Shown one piece after another: positions 1 through 7,980 of a stretch of DNA of 64,000 bases. Each line of letters begins with the position of its first letter. Positions within the stretch are counted from its first letter, which is position 1. Source of the DNA: Vineibacter terrae (GTDB taxonomy: Bacteria > Pseudomonadota > Alphaproteobacteria > Reyranellales > Reyranellaceae). Both the position numbers and the translations under genes were made by a program. The DNA lies in NCBI RefSeq assembly GCF_008039615.1, contig NZ_VDUZ01000012.1:62001-126000 (forward strand), written 5' to 3'. The notes under the pieces were generated by a model that did no database searches, had not been told where the DNA came from, and worked only from the letters and a program-made list of their open reading frames with translations.

Positions 1-1
1 A

Positions 2-847
2 ACCGGACGCCTTCGCGATGTCCTCCTGTGCCAGCCGGATCACTACACGTGGCTACCCTACAACACCGTCGCGCAGCGCACGCTGTCAGAGGGCGGCAGC
101 ATCGACGCGCAGCAGCTCCATCGCGAGTTCCGCGAGTTCGAGGATGCGCTGGCCCGTGCCGACGTGCGCTGCCATTACCTGGAGCGCGACGAGCAGCTGC
201 CCTATCAGGTCTACACGCGCGATTCGAGCCTGATGACGCCGTGGGGGCCGGTCATCCTGCAGCTGATGCGCCCGCAGCGGCGCGGCGAGGTGCGCGCCGT
301 GGTCGAGTTCTATCAGGACCGCCATCCGCGCTGGCACTGGAGCACGGCGGGCAGCATCGAGGGCGGCGACATCCATATCATCCGTCCCGGCCTGCTGCTG
401 ATCGGCCACTCCGGCGAGCGCACGACCGACGTTGGCGCCCGGCAGCTGGCGGCGGCGTTCGAGGCCAAGGGCTGGGAGGTGCGCCTGCAGCCGTTCCAGG
501 AGCATTTCCTGCATCTGGACGTGCTGTTCTGCATGGCCGCTCAGGGCCTGGCTGTCGCCTGCGTCGATGTGCTCGACGACGACTTCACCGCCTGGCTCGG
601 AGGCAAGGGGATCGAGCTGATCCCGGTTTCCTATCGCGACACTATGCGCCTGGGCTGCAACCTGCTGAGCCTCGGCGATGATCGCGTGATCTCGCCACGG
701 CAGAATGTCGAGCTGAACGCCCGGCTGCGCGCCCACGGGCTGGTCGTCTACGACCCCGAGCTGTCGTTGTTCACGCGCGGCGGCGGCGGCGCGCACTGCA
801 TGAGCATGCCGCTGGCGCGCGACCCGCTCGCCCCGACGCATTCCTGA
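2..847 (+). CDS. Amidinotransferase / dimethylarginine dimethylaminohydrolase-fold protein (5' end outside window)
   Basis: The reading frame is open from the first bases of the window, so the N-terminus is missing; about 281 codons are visible. The protein carries the marks of the guanidine-modifying (amidinotransferase/DDAH/arginine deiminase) fold: an acidic EGGD motif after the first third, an HLD motif in the middle and a GGGGAHCM motif near the C-terminus, whose Cys is the family nucleophile. The family attacks the guanidinium carbon of arginine-like substrates; the exact substrate cannot be read here. The creatininase-family gene follows 23 bases downstream on the same strand, which suggests one operon for a guanidino compound. 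The internal ATG at 164 is too late to be the start, because conserved sequence precedes it. Confidence 0.85.
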   Translation, partial: TGRLRDVLLCQPDHYTWLPYNTVAQRTLSEGGSIDAQQLHREFREFEDALARADVRCHYLERDEQLPYQVYTRDSSLMTPWGPVILQLMRPQRRGEVRAVVEFYQDRHPRWHWSTAGSIEGGDIHIIRPGLLLIGHSGERTTDVGARQLAAAFEAKGWEVRLQPFQEHFLHLDVLFCMAAQGLAVACVDVLDDDFTAWLGGKGIELIPVSYRDTMRLGCNLLSLGDDRVISPRQNVELNARLRAHGLVVYDPELSLFTRGGGGAHCMSMPLARDPLAPTHS

Positions 848-870
848 TCGATCTTCCAAGGAGAACGCCC

Positions 871-1707
871 ATGGCCCAGCCCGCATCGTCCGACTACCGT
901 TCGGTCCCGCTGTTCGACGAGATGACCTCGCCGGAGGTGGCTGCCGCGATCGCCAGCGACGCCGCGATCTTCGTCTCGCTGGGCGCCACGGAGCAGCACG
1001 GCGCGCACCTGCCGCTGGGCTCCGATACGATGCAGGGCCTCGACATCTCGCGCCGCGCCGTCCATCGGCTGCAGCAGGAAGGCATTGCCGCGATCGTCGG
1101 GCCGGTCATCCCCTTCGGTCCGCGTCCTTTCCTCAGCGAGACGCCGCGCGACTATCCGGGCACCGTCAACATCTCCAACAACACGCTGCGCATCCTGCTC
1201 GAGGAAGTCTGCCGCGAGCTCATCGGCCAGGGCTTCCGGCGCATCTACCTGGTGCTCGCCAATGCCGAAAGCGATCCGCCGATGCAGATCGTGGCCAAGG
1301 AGCTGAGCGAAACGACGGAGGCGAACCTCGTCACCCTGAACTGGCTGGTCGGCGTGCGGCCGCACTATCCCAAGTTGATGAAGGCCACCAAGCCACAGGG
1401 CCATGGCGGCGAGGGCGAGACCTGCCGCATGCTGGCCACCGCGCCGCATCTGGTGCGCATGAACGAAGCGCGGCCCTGGCACCCGACCGTGCCCGACGGC
1501 GTTCCCTTCGCCGACTACCTGCCCTATCTCGGCGGCGGCGTGGGCCGCTACAAGATGCCTGATCCGTTCTTCGCCGGCTTCAGCGACGGCATCACCGGCG
1601 ATCCGCAGCTCGCCAGCGCCGAGGTCGGCGAGAAGGTCTACGAGCTGGTGACCGACTGGATCACCTCGATCGTGAAGTTCGATCTGGCCACGACGAAAAA
1701 AGGCTGA
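871..1707 (+). CDS. Creatininase-family amidohydrolase with altered metal motif
   Basis: A 278-residue protein of the creatininase family, which are metal-dependent amidohydrolases opening cyclic amides or hydrolysing formamides. The first metal motif is present (E41, H43, D52 in EQHGAHLPLGSD), and a second conserved segment follows at H178/E181/E183 (HGGEGET). The usual NGHxxN segment of the family reads NAESDP at residues 131-136, so the expected His is Glu and the following acidic position is Asp. An AAGGAG ribosome site lies 8 bases before the ATG. It sits between the guanidine-modifying enzyme and a Rieske oxygenase, all on the plus strand, so a shared catabolic role is likely but the substrate is unknown. 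Confidence 0.85.
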   Translation: MAQPASSDYRSVPLFDEMTSPEVAAAIASDAAIFVSLGATEQHGAHLPLGSDTMQGLDISRRAVHRLQQEGIAAIVGPVIPFGPRPFLSETPRDYPGTVNISNNTLRILLEEVCRELIGQGFRRIYLVLANAESDPPMQIVAKELSETTEANLVTLNWLVGVRPHYPKLMKATKPQGHGGEGETCRMLATAPHLVRMNEARPWHPTVPDGVPFADYLPYLGGGVGRYKMPDPFFAGFSDGITGDPQLASAEVGEKVYELVTDWITSIVKFDLATTKKG

Positions 1708-1726
1708 TGCCAGCGCGGAGGCGATC

Positions 1727-2962
1727 ATGAATGCGGACATCGAGAAACAGAAGCGCGCCCTGCGCGATGCGTTGCCGGCGTTGGAGCAGCCGGTAGCGCA
1801 GGCCGAAGGCCTGCCGGCTTTCGTCTATACCGATGCCTCGTGGTTCGAGGCCGAGCGCCAGGCGCTGTTCGCGGCCGGCTGGATGGCAGTGGCCTTCAAG
1901 AGCGACGTGCCCGAGCCGGGCTCGCTGGTGCCGGTCGAGATCGCCGGCTGGTCGCTGCTGGTGACGCGCGCCCGCGACGACACGATCCGCGTCTTCCACA
2001 ATCTGTGCCCCCATCGCGGCATGAAGCTGGCCGCAGCGCCCAAGACGCAGTGCAGCGGCCTGACCTGCCCATGGCACGCCTGGACGTTCGATCTGGCGGG
2101 CAAGCTGCTGAGCACGCCCAATATCGGCGGTCCCGGCGTGCGCACGCAGGACGGCTTCGACCGCGACGGCCATGGCCTGCGCGAGGTGCGTGCTTCCGTC
2201 TGGCTCGACGTGATCTTCGTCAACATCGATGGCCAGGCGCCCGCGCTCGACGACTACACGCGAAGCTTCCGGCAGCGCCTGTCCGACTTCGATTTTGCGC
2301 GCACGGCGCAAGCCGATCTCGCCTACGAGTACGACTACGACTGCAACTGGAAGATCGCCATCGAGGGTGGCATCGAGGACTACCACATCCCCTTCGTGCA
2401 CCCGCAGCTCGGGCCCGGCGGCCGCTTCTTCGCCGAGCACGGCGATGACCGGCATGTCGGCATCTCCTGCCGCCGCACGGTGGAGGACGGCAAGCGCCGC
2501 TTCCTGGATGCTGCCGAGGGCGGGATCAAGCCACTGCCGGCCTTCCCGCACGTGCCCGACAGCGGCGAGGTTGAGGCTTCGCTCATCCTGCTGCTGTTCC
2601 CGAACCTGTTCATGGCGACCGTGCTCGACCACTCTACGGTCAGCATCATCATGCCGCAGGATGCCGGCCGGACGCGCTATCGCCGGCGGTTCCGCCTCGT
2701 CGAGCCGGCGGCGACGGGCGCCGACTACGCGGCCACCCGTGCCCGGCTGCTGGACGGCTGGATCAGCGTGACGTCACAGGACGGCCCGGTCTGGGGCGAG
2801 GTGCAGCGCATGATGGCCCAGCGCGCCGAGCTTGGTTTCCGTTCCGCCTTCTCGGCGCATTGGGAGTCGGCGATCCACGAGTTCCAGCGCAAGGTCGCCT
2901 ACAAGATGCTGGGCGAGACACCGCCGCCGCGTGTGCGCGAGGTGCGGGCTGCGGCAGAGTAG
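1727..2962 (+). CDS. Rieske aromatic-ring-hydroxylating / N-demethylating oxygenase alpha subunit
   Basis: A 411-residue oxygenase alpha subunit. The Rieske [2Fe-2S] ligands are C94/H96 (CPHRG) and C114/H117 (CPWHAW). The mononuclear iron site is seen at N207-W-K and in the EDYHIPFVH segment (H220, H225). The residue three before the first iron His is Glu217, where classical ring dioxygenases have Asp; a bridging Glu is known in the carnitine/glycine-betaine oxygenase branch, so oxidative demethylation of a quaternary or N-methylated amine is a reasonable guess. No beta subunit and no reductase gene is nearby. It begins 19 bases after the creatininase-family gene and probably shares its transcript. 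Confidence 0.88.
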   Translation: MNADIEKQKRALRDALPALEQPVAQAEGLPAFVYTDASWFEAERQALFAAGWMAVAFKSDVPEPGSLVPVEIAGWSLLVTRARDDTIRVFHNLCPHRGMKLAAAPKTQCSGLTCPWHAWTFDLAGKLLSTPNIGGPGVRTQDGFDRDGHGLREVRASVWLDVIFVNIDGQAPALDDYTRSFRQRLSDFDFARTAQADLAYEYDYDCNWKIAIEGGIEDYHIPFVHPQLGPGGRFFAEHGDDRHVGISCRRTVEDGKRRFLDAAEGGIKPLPAFPHVPDSGEVEASLILLLFPNLFMATVLDHSTVSIIMPQDAGRTRYRRRFRLVEPAATGADYAATRARLLDGWISVTSQDGPVWGEVQRMMAQRAELGFRSAFSAHWESAIHEFQRKVAYKMLGETPPPRVREVRAAAE

Positions 2963-2964
2963 GG

Positions 2965-3041
2965 ACCTCAGCGAGCGAAGCAGAGGATCTTTCCGGGCGC
3001 AAGGTCGCCTTCAGAAAGATCCTCGCTCTGCTCGGGATGAC
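2965..3041. repeat. Imperfect palindromic intergenic element
   Basis: The segment forms a stem in which GAGGATCTTTC pairs with GAAAGATCCTC, with further imperfect pairing outside. It ends with CTCGGGATGAC, the same end as the longer repeat family A described elsewhere in the window. It lies between two convergent genes, so it may also end transcription of both, but no T-run follows. Confidence 0.6.
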
Positions 3042-3048
3042 GTGACGG

Positions 3049-4155
3049 TCAGGAAACGGCTTCAAGATAGGCCGTGAGCGCGCTGGCGCTGTTCTTCGCA
3101 TACCATTCGGCGCTGACCTGGACCTGCTTGGCGTAGTTCTCGGCCGAGCCGGGGTCGATCACCTTCAGATCGTTCGGCACCAGGGCCGAGGCTGCCGGAT
3201 TGATTGGGCCGTTGCCCAGCAGCTTGAACAGCTCCACCTGCTTGGCCGGGTCCTGGGTCGATGCCATGAAGCGGAAGACATCCTTTCCGGCCGGGTTGTT
3301 CTTCGGCACGATCCAGGCGCCGACCCAGAGCAGCGCCTCGTTGAAGTGGAAGTCGACCTGCTGCTTGGATTCCCGCCGCAGCACGCTGGCGCGGGTGTTC
3401 CACAGGTTCGCCATCACCACTTCCTTGTCGCGCAGGATCTGCTGGCTTTCGGCGCCCGAGCTCCAGAAGATGCAGTGGGGCTTGATCTCCTTGATCTTGT
3501 TCAGCGCCCGCTTGAGGTCGAGCGGATAGAGATCCTTCGGCGCGACACCGTCGGCCAGCAGCGCGGCCTCCAGCTGCCCATCGATATGCTTGCGCAGGCC
3601 GCGCTTGCCAGGGAAGTCCTTCACGTTCCAGAAGTCCTTCCAGGTCATCGGCTTGCGGCCGCCGAAGGCGCCGGTTTGATAGGCGATGACGTTGGAGAAG
3701 ATGTAGCTGCCGCAGCCCCATTTTGCGGCATGCTCAGGCCGCACCTTGGCCTTGTCGACGATGGTGTAGTCGATCGGCTCCAGCAGGCCCTGCTCGCCCA
3801 GCTCCAGGGCCGCCGGCAGGTTGCGGTCGCAGATGTCCCAGGTGGTGTGCTTGGCCTCCACCATGGCCTTGATCTTGGCCGAGGCCGGCAGGGTGCCGTC
3901 GACCACCACCTTGGTGGCCGGCACCGCCTTCGTGTACGGCTCGGCCAGCACCTTCTGCATCGCGCTTGCGGCATCGCCGCCGGCGTTCGCCAGCACGATC
4001 TCCTTGGCCTGCGCCAGGGCCGGGGCAGCGATGGCCGTCGACGCGCCGAGCAAGGTTGCAAGCTGCAGGAAGCGCCGGCGATCGATGGCGCCACGGGCAA
4101 GCTGCTCGTTCAGCAACGCCAGGGTGTCTTCACGGTGGCTGTGATGGTCACGCAT
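3049..4155 (-). CDS. Extracellular solute-binding protein of an ABC importer (family 1, spermidine/putrescine-like)
   Basis: A 368-residue periplasmic binding protein. The N-terminus has the twin-arginine-like DRRRFLQLATLLG stretch followed by a hydrophobic core and an APALAQA cleavage site, so export is clear and Tat export is likely. The body resembles polyamine or iron-type family 1 binding proteins. No permease or ATPase gene accompanies it: the neighbours are a Rieske oxygenase (convergent) and a VOC protein. It is therefore an orphan binding protein in this window and must use membrane partners encoded elsewhere, if it is functional. Confidence 0.85.
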   Translation of the reverse strand: MRDHHSHREDTLALLNEQLARGAIDRRRFLQLATLLGASTAIAAPALAQAKEIVLANAGGDAASAMQKVLAEPYTKAVPATKVVVDGTLPASAKIKAMVEAKHTTWDICDRNLPAALELGEQGLLEPIDYTIVDKAKVRPEHAAKWGCGSYIFSNVIAYQTGAFGGRKPMTWKDFWNVKDFPGKRGLRKHIDGQLEAALLADGVAPKDLYPLDLKRALNKIKEIKPHCIFWSSGAESQQILRDKEVVMANLWNTRASVLRRESKQQVDFHFNEALLWVGAWIVPKNNPAGKDVFRFMASTQDPAKQVELFKLLGNGPINPAASALVPNDLKVIDPGSAENYAKQVQVSAEWYAKNSASALTAYLEAVS

Positions 4156-4341
4156 GGCAGTGCTCCTTCAGAATGAAAGTCTGGATGTCATTATCTATGG
4201 CGGCAGGTCGTGTTCCATTGCCGATCGCCGTAGTTTTCATCGCCTTTTTGCGATCTTGCCCGCGCAGTGGCATCGGCCGGATGCTCCGAGGAGCGCACGC
4301 CGCGGAAATTTGAGAAGGCTTCGTCGCAATCGGGCCGGGCG

Positions 4342-4722
4342 TCAGCGATATGCTTCCTCGACGCGGCGCAGCTGCGCCGCGTCGAGCGGCTCCCAGAGCT
4401 CGATGGGGTTCCCTTCGGGGTCGTGCAGGCGCGCGAAGCGCCCGACCTCGTGCGTCTGCGGGTCCTGGACGGTCACGCCGGCTTGGCGCAGCTGCAGCAC
4501 CATCGCGTCCAGATCGCGGACGCGGAAATTGATCATCCATTGCTGCTCGCGCCGGCCGAAATAGTCGGTGTCCTCGGCGAACGGTGCCCAGACCGTGGGA
4601 CCAGCCTCCTGCCAGAACGGCCCGTCGAGTGGTATGCCCAGATGCCGGGCATACCACTGGCTCAGCGCCTTGCCGTCCCGCGCGCGGAAGAACACGCCAC
4701 CAATTCCCAGAACCCGCTCCAT
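4342..4722 (-). CDS. VOC (glyoxalase/bleomycin resistance/dioxygenase) family protein
   Basis: A 126-residue single-domain protein with the beta-alpha-beta-beta-beta pattern of the vicinal oxygen chelate superfamily. It opens with VLGIGGVFFRARD and ends with the typical HDPEGNPIELWEP segment, whose Glu is a usual metal ligand. The family includes lyases, isomerases, dioxygenases and antibiotic-binding proteins; nothing here fixes the reaction. It is alone between the binding-protein gene and the broken dicarboxylate transporter. The gaps on either side (4156-4341 and 4723-4904) show no convincing gene. Confidence 0.85.
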   Translation of the reverse strand: MERVLGIGGVFFRARDGKALSQWYARHLGIPLDGPFWQEAGPTVWAPFAEDTDYFGRREQQWMINFRVRDLDAMVLQLRQAGVTVQDPQTHEVGRFARLHDPEGNPIELWEPLDAAQLRRVEEAYR

Positions 4723-4904
4723 CGTCGGACCTCCCCAACACCTTCGGCAGGCTGACTATAGCTTTCCTTGACCGGAGATCGTCGGCCGGGCAGCGCCTGC
4801 TGACGGTCGACGAGACGGTGAACTCATGCCGGACCTGCGGCGCGGCGCCCAGTGCGTATTCGACTGGACGCCGTCCGGCGCGCATGTGATCGGCGGGTAG
4901 GCGG

Positions 4905-6142
4905 TCAGGCCCGGCCGCCTACCGCCCGCAGGCGCTCGCCCGCGGCCTCGGCGGGAGTCCCGCCGACTGTCGTCGCCGGCGCATCGGCGTCGGGCAGCGG
5001 GCTGCCGGCCAGGGCCGCGTTCAGGCGTGCCTGATCCAGCTCGCCTTCCCACTTCGCCATGACCACGGTGGCGACGCCGTTGCCGATCATGTTCACCAGC
5101 GCCCGGGCCTCGCTCATGAAGCGGTCGATGCCCAGGATCAGGGCCATGCCGGCGACCGGGATGGCAGGCACCACCGACAGCGTGCCGACCAGGGCGATGA
5201 AGGATGCGCCGGTCACGCCCGAGGCGCCTTTGGAGGTCAGCATCGCCACCGCAAAGATGGTGAGCTGCTGGGTCAGCGTCAGGTCGGTGTTCGTCGCTTG
5301 CGTCACGAACAAAGCCGCCAGCGTCATGTAGATCGACGTGCCGTCGGTGTTGAACACATAGCCGGTCGGCACGACCAGCCCGACCACCAGGCGATGAGTC
5401 CCAGCACGCCGAGAACGAACACGATGCTCGTGACATAGAACGTGGCGATCGGGACCACCAGCGGCCCCAGCGATGACACGCCGTACTTCCCGACAGTGAA
5501 TGCCATGGCGCCGAACGCGCCGATCGGGGCCAGGTGCATGATGACGTTGATCACGCTGAAGACCAGGCGCGAACCCGCATTGATCAGGTCGCGCACCGCC
5601 TTGGCGCGGTCGCCCAGGTGCGACAGCACATAGCCGAACAGCACCGAGATCAGCACCACCGGCAGGATGTCGCCCTTGGCGAAGGCGTCGATCACGGTGT
5701 TGGGAATGACGTTCAGCAGGAATTCGGTGACGGACTGCTCGTGCGCCTTGCCGGCGTAGGCTGCCACCGCGCGTGCATCCAGCGTTGCCGGATTGGCGTT
5801 GAAGCCGGCGCCGGGGTGCACGACGTTGGCGATCACCAGCCCGATGGCCAGCGCCGCGGTCGACACGACCTCGAAATAGACCAGCGCCTTGCCGCCGACC
5901 CGCCCGACCTTCTTCAGGTCGCTCATGCCGGCGATGCCCGACACGACCGTGCAGAAGATCACCAGCGTGATCACCATCTTGATGAGCTTGAGGAACGCAT
6001 CGCCCAGCGGCTTCATGTCGGTGCCGACATGCGGCCAGTAGTGACCCAGGACAATCGCCACCGCGATGGCGATCAGCACCTGGACATAGAGCACCTGATA
6101 CCAACGCTTACGCCTGCGCGACGGGGATTGCGTGTCGGCCAT
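4905..6142 (-). pseudogene. dctA: Dicarboxylate/amino acid:cation symporter (DctA-like), broken by internal deletion and frameshift
   Basis: Two frames together give a DctA-type sodium/dicarboxylate symporter. The first frame runs from the ATG at 6142 to about 5395 and ends normally at GVLGLIA; the second frame continues from about 5394 with [10 protein letters not shown] and runs to the TGA at 4905, including the [17 protein letters not shown] and [20 protein letters not shown] motifs. Compared with E. coli DctA, about 46 residues between these points are absent. The missing piece contains the serine-rich GTSSSESALP hairpin loop needed for transport. As the deletion also shifts the frame, the gene cannot make a working protein unless the assembly is wrong here. 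The start region looks normal. Confidence 0.85.
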
Positions 6143-6283
6143 GATGTCCTCCCGGGAGCGAATGGCACGGTTGCGGCAGGCATGCGGCCTGCCGGTTGGC
6201 TTGCTTCGATGGTTCGGCGGATCAGCGTTTGCGGGTCAGCTGCCCGGCTTTGTCGGCAACGGCATCACCAGCAGGATGGATGC

Positions 6284-6991
6284 CGGGTGGTCGGTGTCGT
6301 TGCGCCGCTGGTGGCCTTCGTGCGGCGCGATGCGGCAGGAGTCCCAGCGCTGCTGGCGGACGGTGTCGCGGCCGTTCGACACCATGACCTCGCCATCGAG
6401 GGCCACGTACAGCCGACGGTTCTGGTCAACCGGGGCGAGGACCGGCTCCGCGCCGCGTCGGTCGTCTCGGATGACAGCGGCGGCATGGCGCTGGCGGTCG
6501 AGCACCTGGCTGACCTCGGGCATCGGTCGATCGGGCATCTCGCCGGTCCGGAAAACCTGTCGACGGGCCTGCTGCGGCGCCAGGGCTTCGAGGCTGCAAT
6601 GACCGCAGCCGGCCGGGATCCATCCGCCATCGCCATCGCAGTGGCCTACAGCCGCGCGGCAGGCCAGGAGGCCACAGCCTCGTTGCTGGACCGCTGGCCC
6701 CGGCTGACGGCGATCGTGGCCAGCAACGACCTGCTCGCGCTCGGCGCCTACCTGGAGCTCAGGCGCCGCGGGCTCGCGTGCCCGCAGGACATCTCCGTCG
6801 TCGGGCACAACGACATGCCGCTGGTCGACATGGTCGACCCGCCGCTGACGACAGTGCGCATCGCCCATGCTGCGATGGGGCGTGCCGCCGCCTGCCTGCT
6901 GCTGGAACGGCTCCAGGATCCGGGCATCGACGCGATCGTTCGTCTCGTTCCGGCGGGGCTGATCGTAAGGGCGTCAACCAGGGCGCTTTGA
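6284..6991 (+). pseudogene. LacI-family regulator remnant lacking its DNA-binding domain
   Basis: The frame encodes the ligand-binding half of a LacI/PurR-type regulator: VLVNRGEDRL, VVSDDSGGMALAVEHLADLGH, the GHRSIGHLAGP segment, IVASNDLLALGAYLELRRRG and ISVVGHNDMPLVDMVDPPLTTVRI are all typical. The N-terminal helix-turn-helix and the first strand-helix units of the sugar-binding domain are missing or scrambled, and no plausible start with a ribosome site precedes the conserved part. It lies divergently next to the broken dicarboxylate transporter, so regulator and transporter may have decayed together. It ends two bases before the stop of the EamA gene on the other strand. Confidence 0.7.
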
Positions 6992-6992
6992 A

Positions 6993-7853
6993 TCAGGCAA
7001 ACCGTCGGGCGAGGGCAACGCAGAGGATCACGAGACCGGCAGCGGCGATCATGGTCCAGGCCACGGGCTCGCGCAGGAGCAGGCCGGCGAGTGCGAGGCC
7101 GAGGAACGGCTGGACCTGCTGCAGCTGTCCGATGCGCGCGATGCCGCCCAGCGCCAGGCCGCGATACCAGAAGACGAACCCGACCAGCATGCTGAAGACC
7201 GAGACATAGGCCAGCCCGAGCCAGGCCGGCGCATCGATGCCGGTCCACGTGTCCGGCAGGGTCGCCAGCGCCACCACGGCCATCACGGGCGATGCCAGGA
7301 CGAGCGCCCAGGAGATGACTTGCCAGCCGCCGAGCCGTCGCGACAGCGCCGCGCCCTCGGCATAGCCCAGCCCGCAGAGCAGGATTGCTGCCGCCATCAG
7401 GAGGTCGCCGGTCAGCGACGCCGAGCTGTCGTTCGACAGCGAGAAGCCCGCCACGACGGCGCTGCCCAGGCCCGAGAACAGCCAGAAAAGCGGCTTCGGG
7501 CGCTCGCCCCCGCGCAGCACGCCGAAAAGCGCGGTGACCAGCGGCAGCAGACCGACAAAGACCACCGAATGCGCGGCGGTGACGTGCTGGAGCGCCAGTG
7601 CCGTCATCAGGGGGAAACCCACCACCACGCCCAGCGCGACAACGGCGAGAGCGCCGAGGTCGTGTCGCTCCGGCCGCTTTTGGTGAAGCAGCGCCAGCAG
7701 GGCCACGCCGAGGATGGCCGCGATCACGGCCCGCGCCGACGTCAGGAACAGCGGCGAGAATCCGCCGACGGCGACCCGGGTCGCCGGCAGCGAGCCGCTG
7801 AAGATGATCACGCCCAGAAGCCCGCTGCCCCAGCCGTCGGCCGTCGCCTTCAT
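6993..7853 (-). CDS. EamA/DMT-family metabolite exporter
   Basis: A 286-residue membrane protein of the drug/metabolite transporter superfamily with about ten transmembrane segments in two EamA repeats; the second repeat holds the typical FSMLVGFVFWYRGLALGG and IGQLQQVQPFLGL segments. An upstream ATG at 7913 is in frame, but the ATG at 7853 directly precedes the first membrane segment and is preferred. The gene is divergent from a MocR-type regulator and shares its control region, so it is the likely target of that regulator. The substrate is unknown; amino acids or vitamin B6-related compounds would fit the partner. Confidence 0.85.
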   Translation of the reverse strand: MKATADGWGSGLLGVIIFSGSLPATRVAVGGFSPLFLTSARAVIAAILGVALLALLHQKRPERHDLGALAVVALGVVVGFPLMTALALQHVTAAHSVVFVGLLPLVTALFGVLRGGERPKPLFWLFSGLGSAVVAGFSLSNDSSASLTGDLLMAAAILLCGLGYAEGAALSRRLGGWQVISWALVLASPVMAVVALATLPDTWTGIDAPAWLGLAYVSVFSMLVGFVFWYRGLALGGIARIGQLQQVQPFLGLALAGLLLREPVAWTMIAAAGLVILCVALARRFA

Positions 7854-7936
7854 GTCCCGCCTCGCCCTTCCGGTCGGGGATGCTAAGGCCGGAGTGGCTG
7901 GTCGAGACAGCAACAGCTCAATACAATTTGACCGAA

Positions 7937-7962
7937 CTGTATGGTTATACTACTCCATACAG
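7937..7962. promoter_or_regulatory. Probable MocR operator in the EamA/MocR divergent promoter
   Basis: A perfect inverted repeat CTGTATGG / CCATACAG separated by ten bases lies midway between the two divergent genes. The spacer holds TATACT (7946-7951), a good -10 candidate for the regulator gene, so a bound regulator would block RNA polymerase. It is the only clear dyad in this 127-base gap. A weaker -35-like TTGACC is at 7928-7933, although its spacing to TATACT is short. Confidence 0.6.
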
Positions 7963-7980
7963 TGGAGATTCGAGGCGAGG

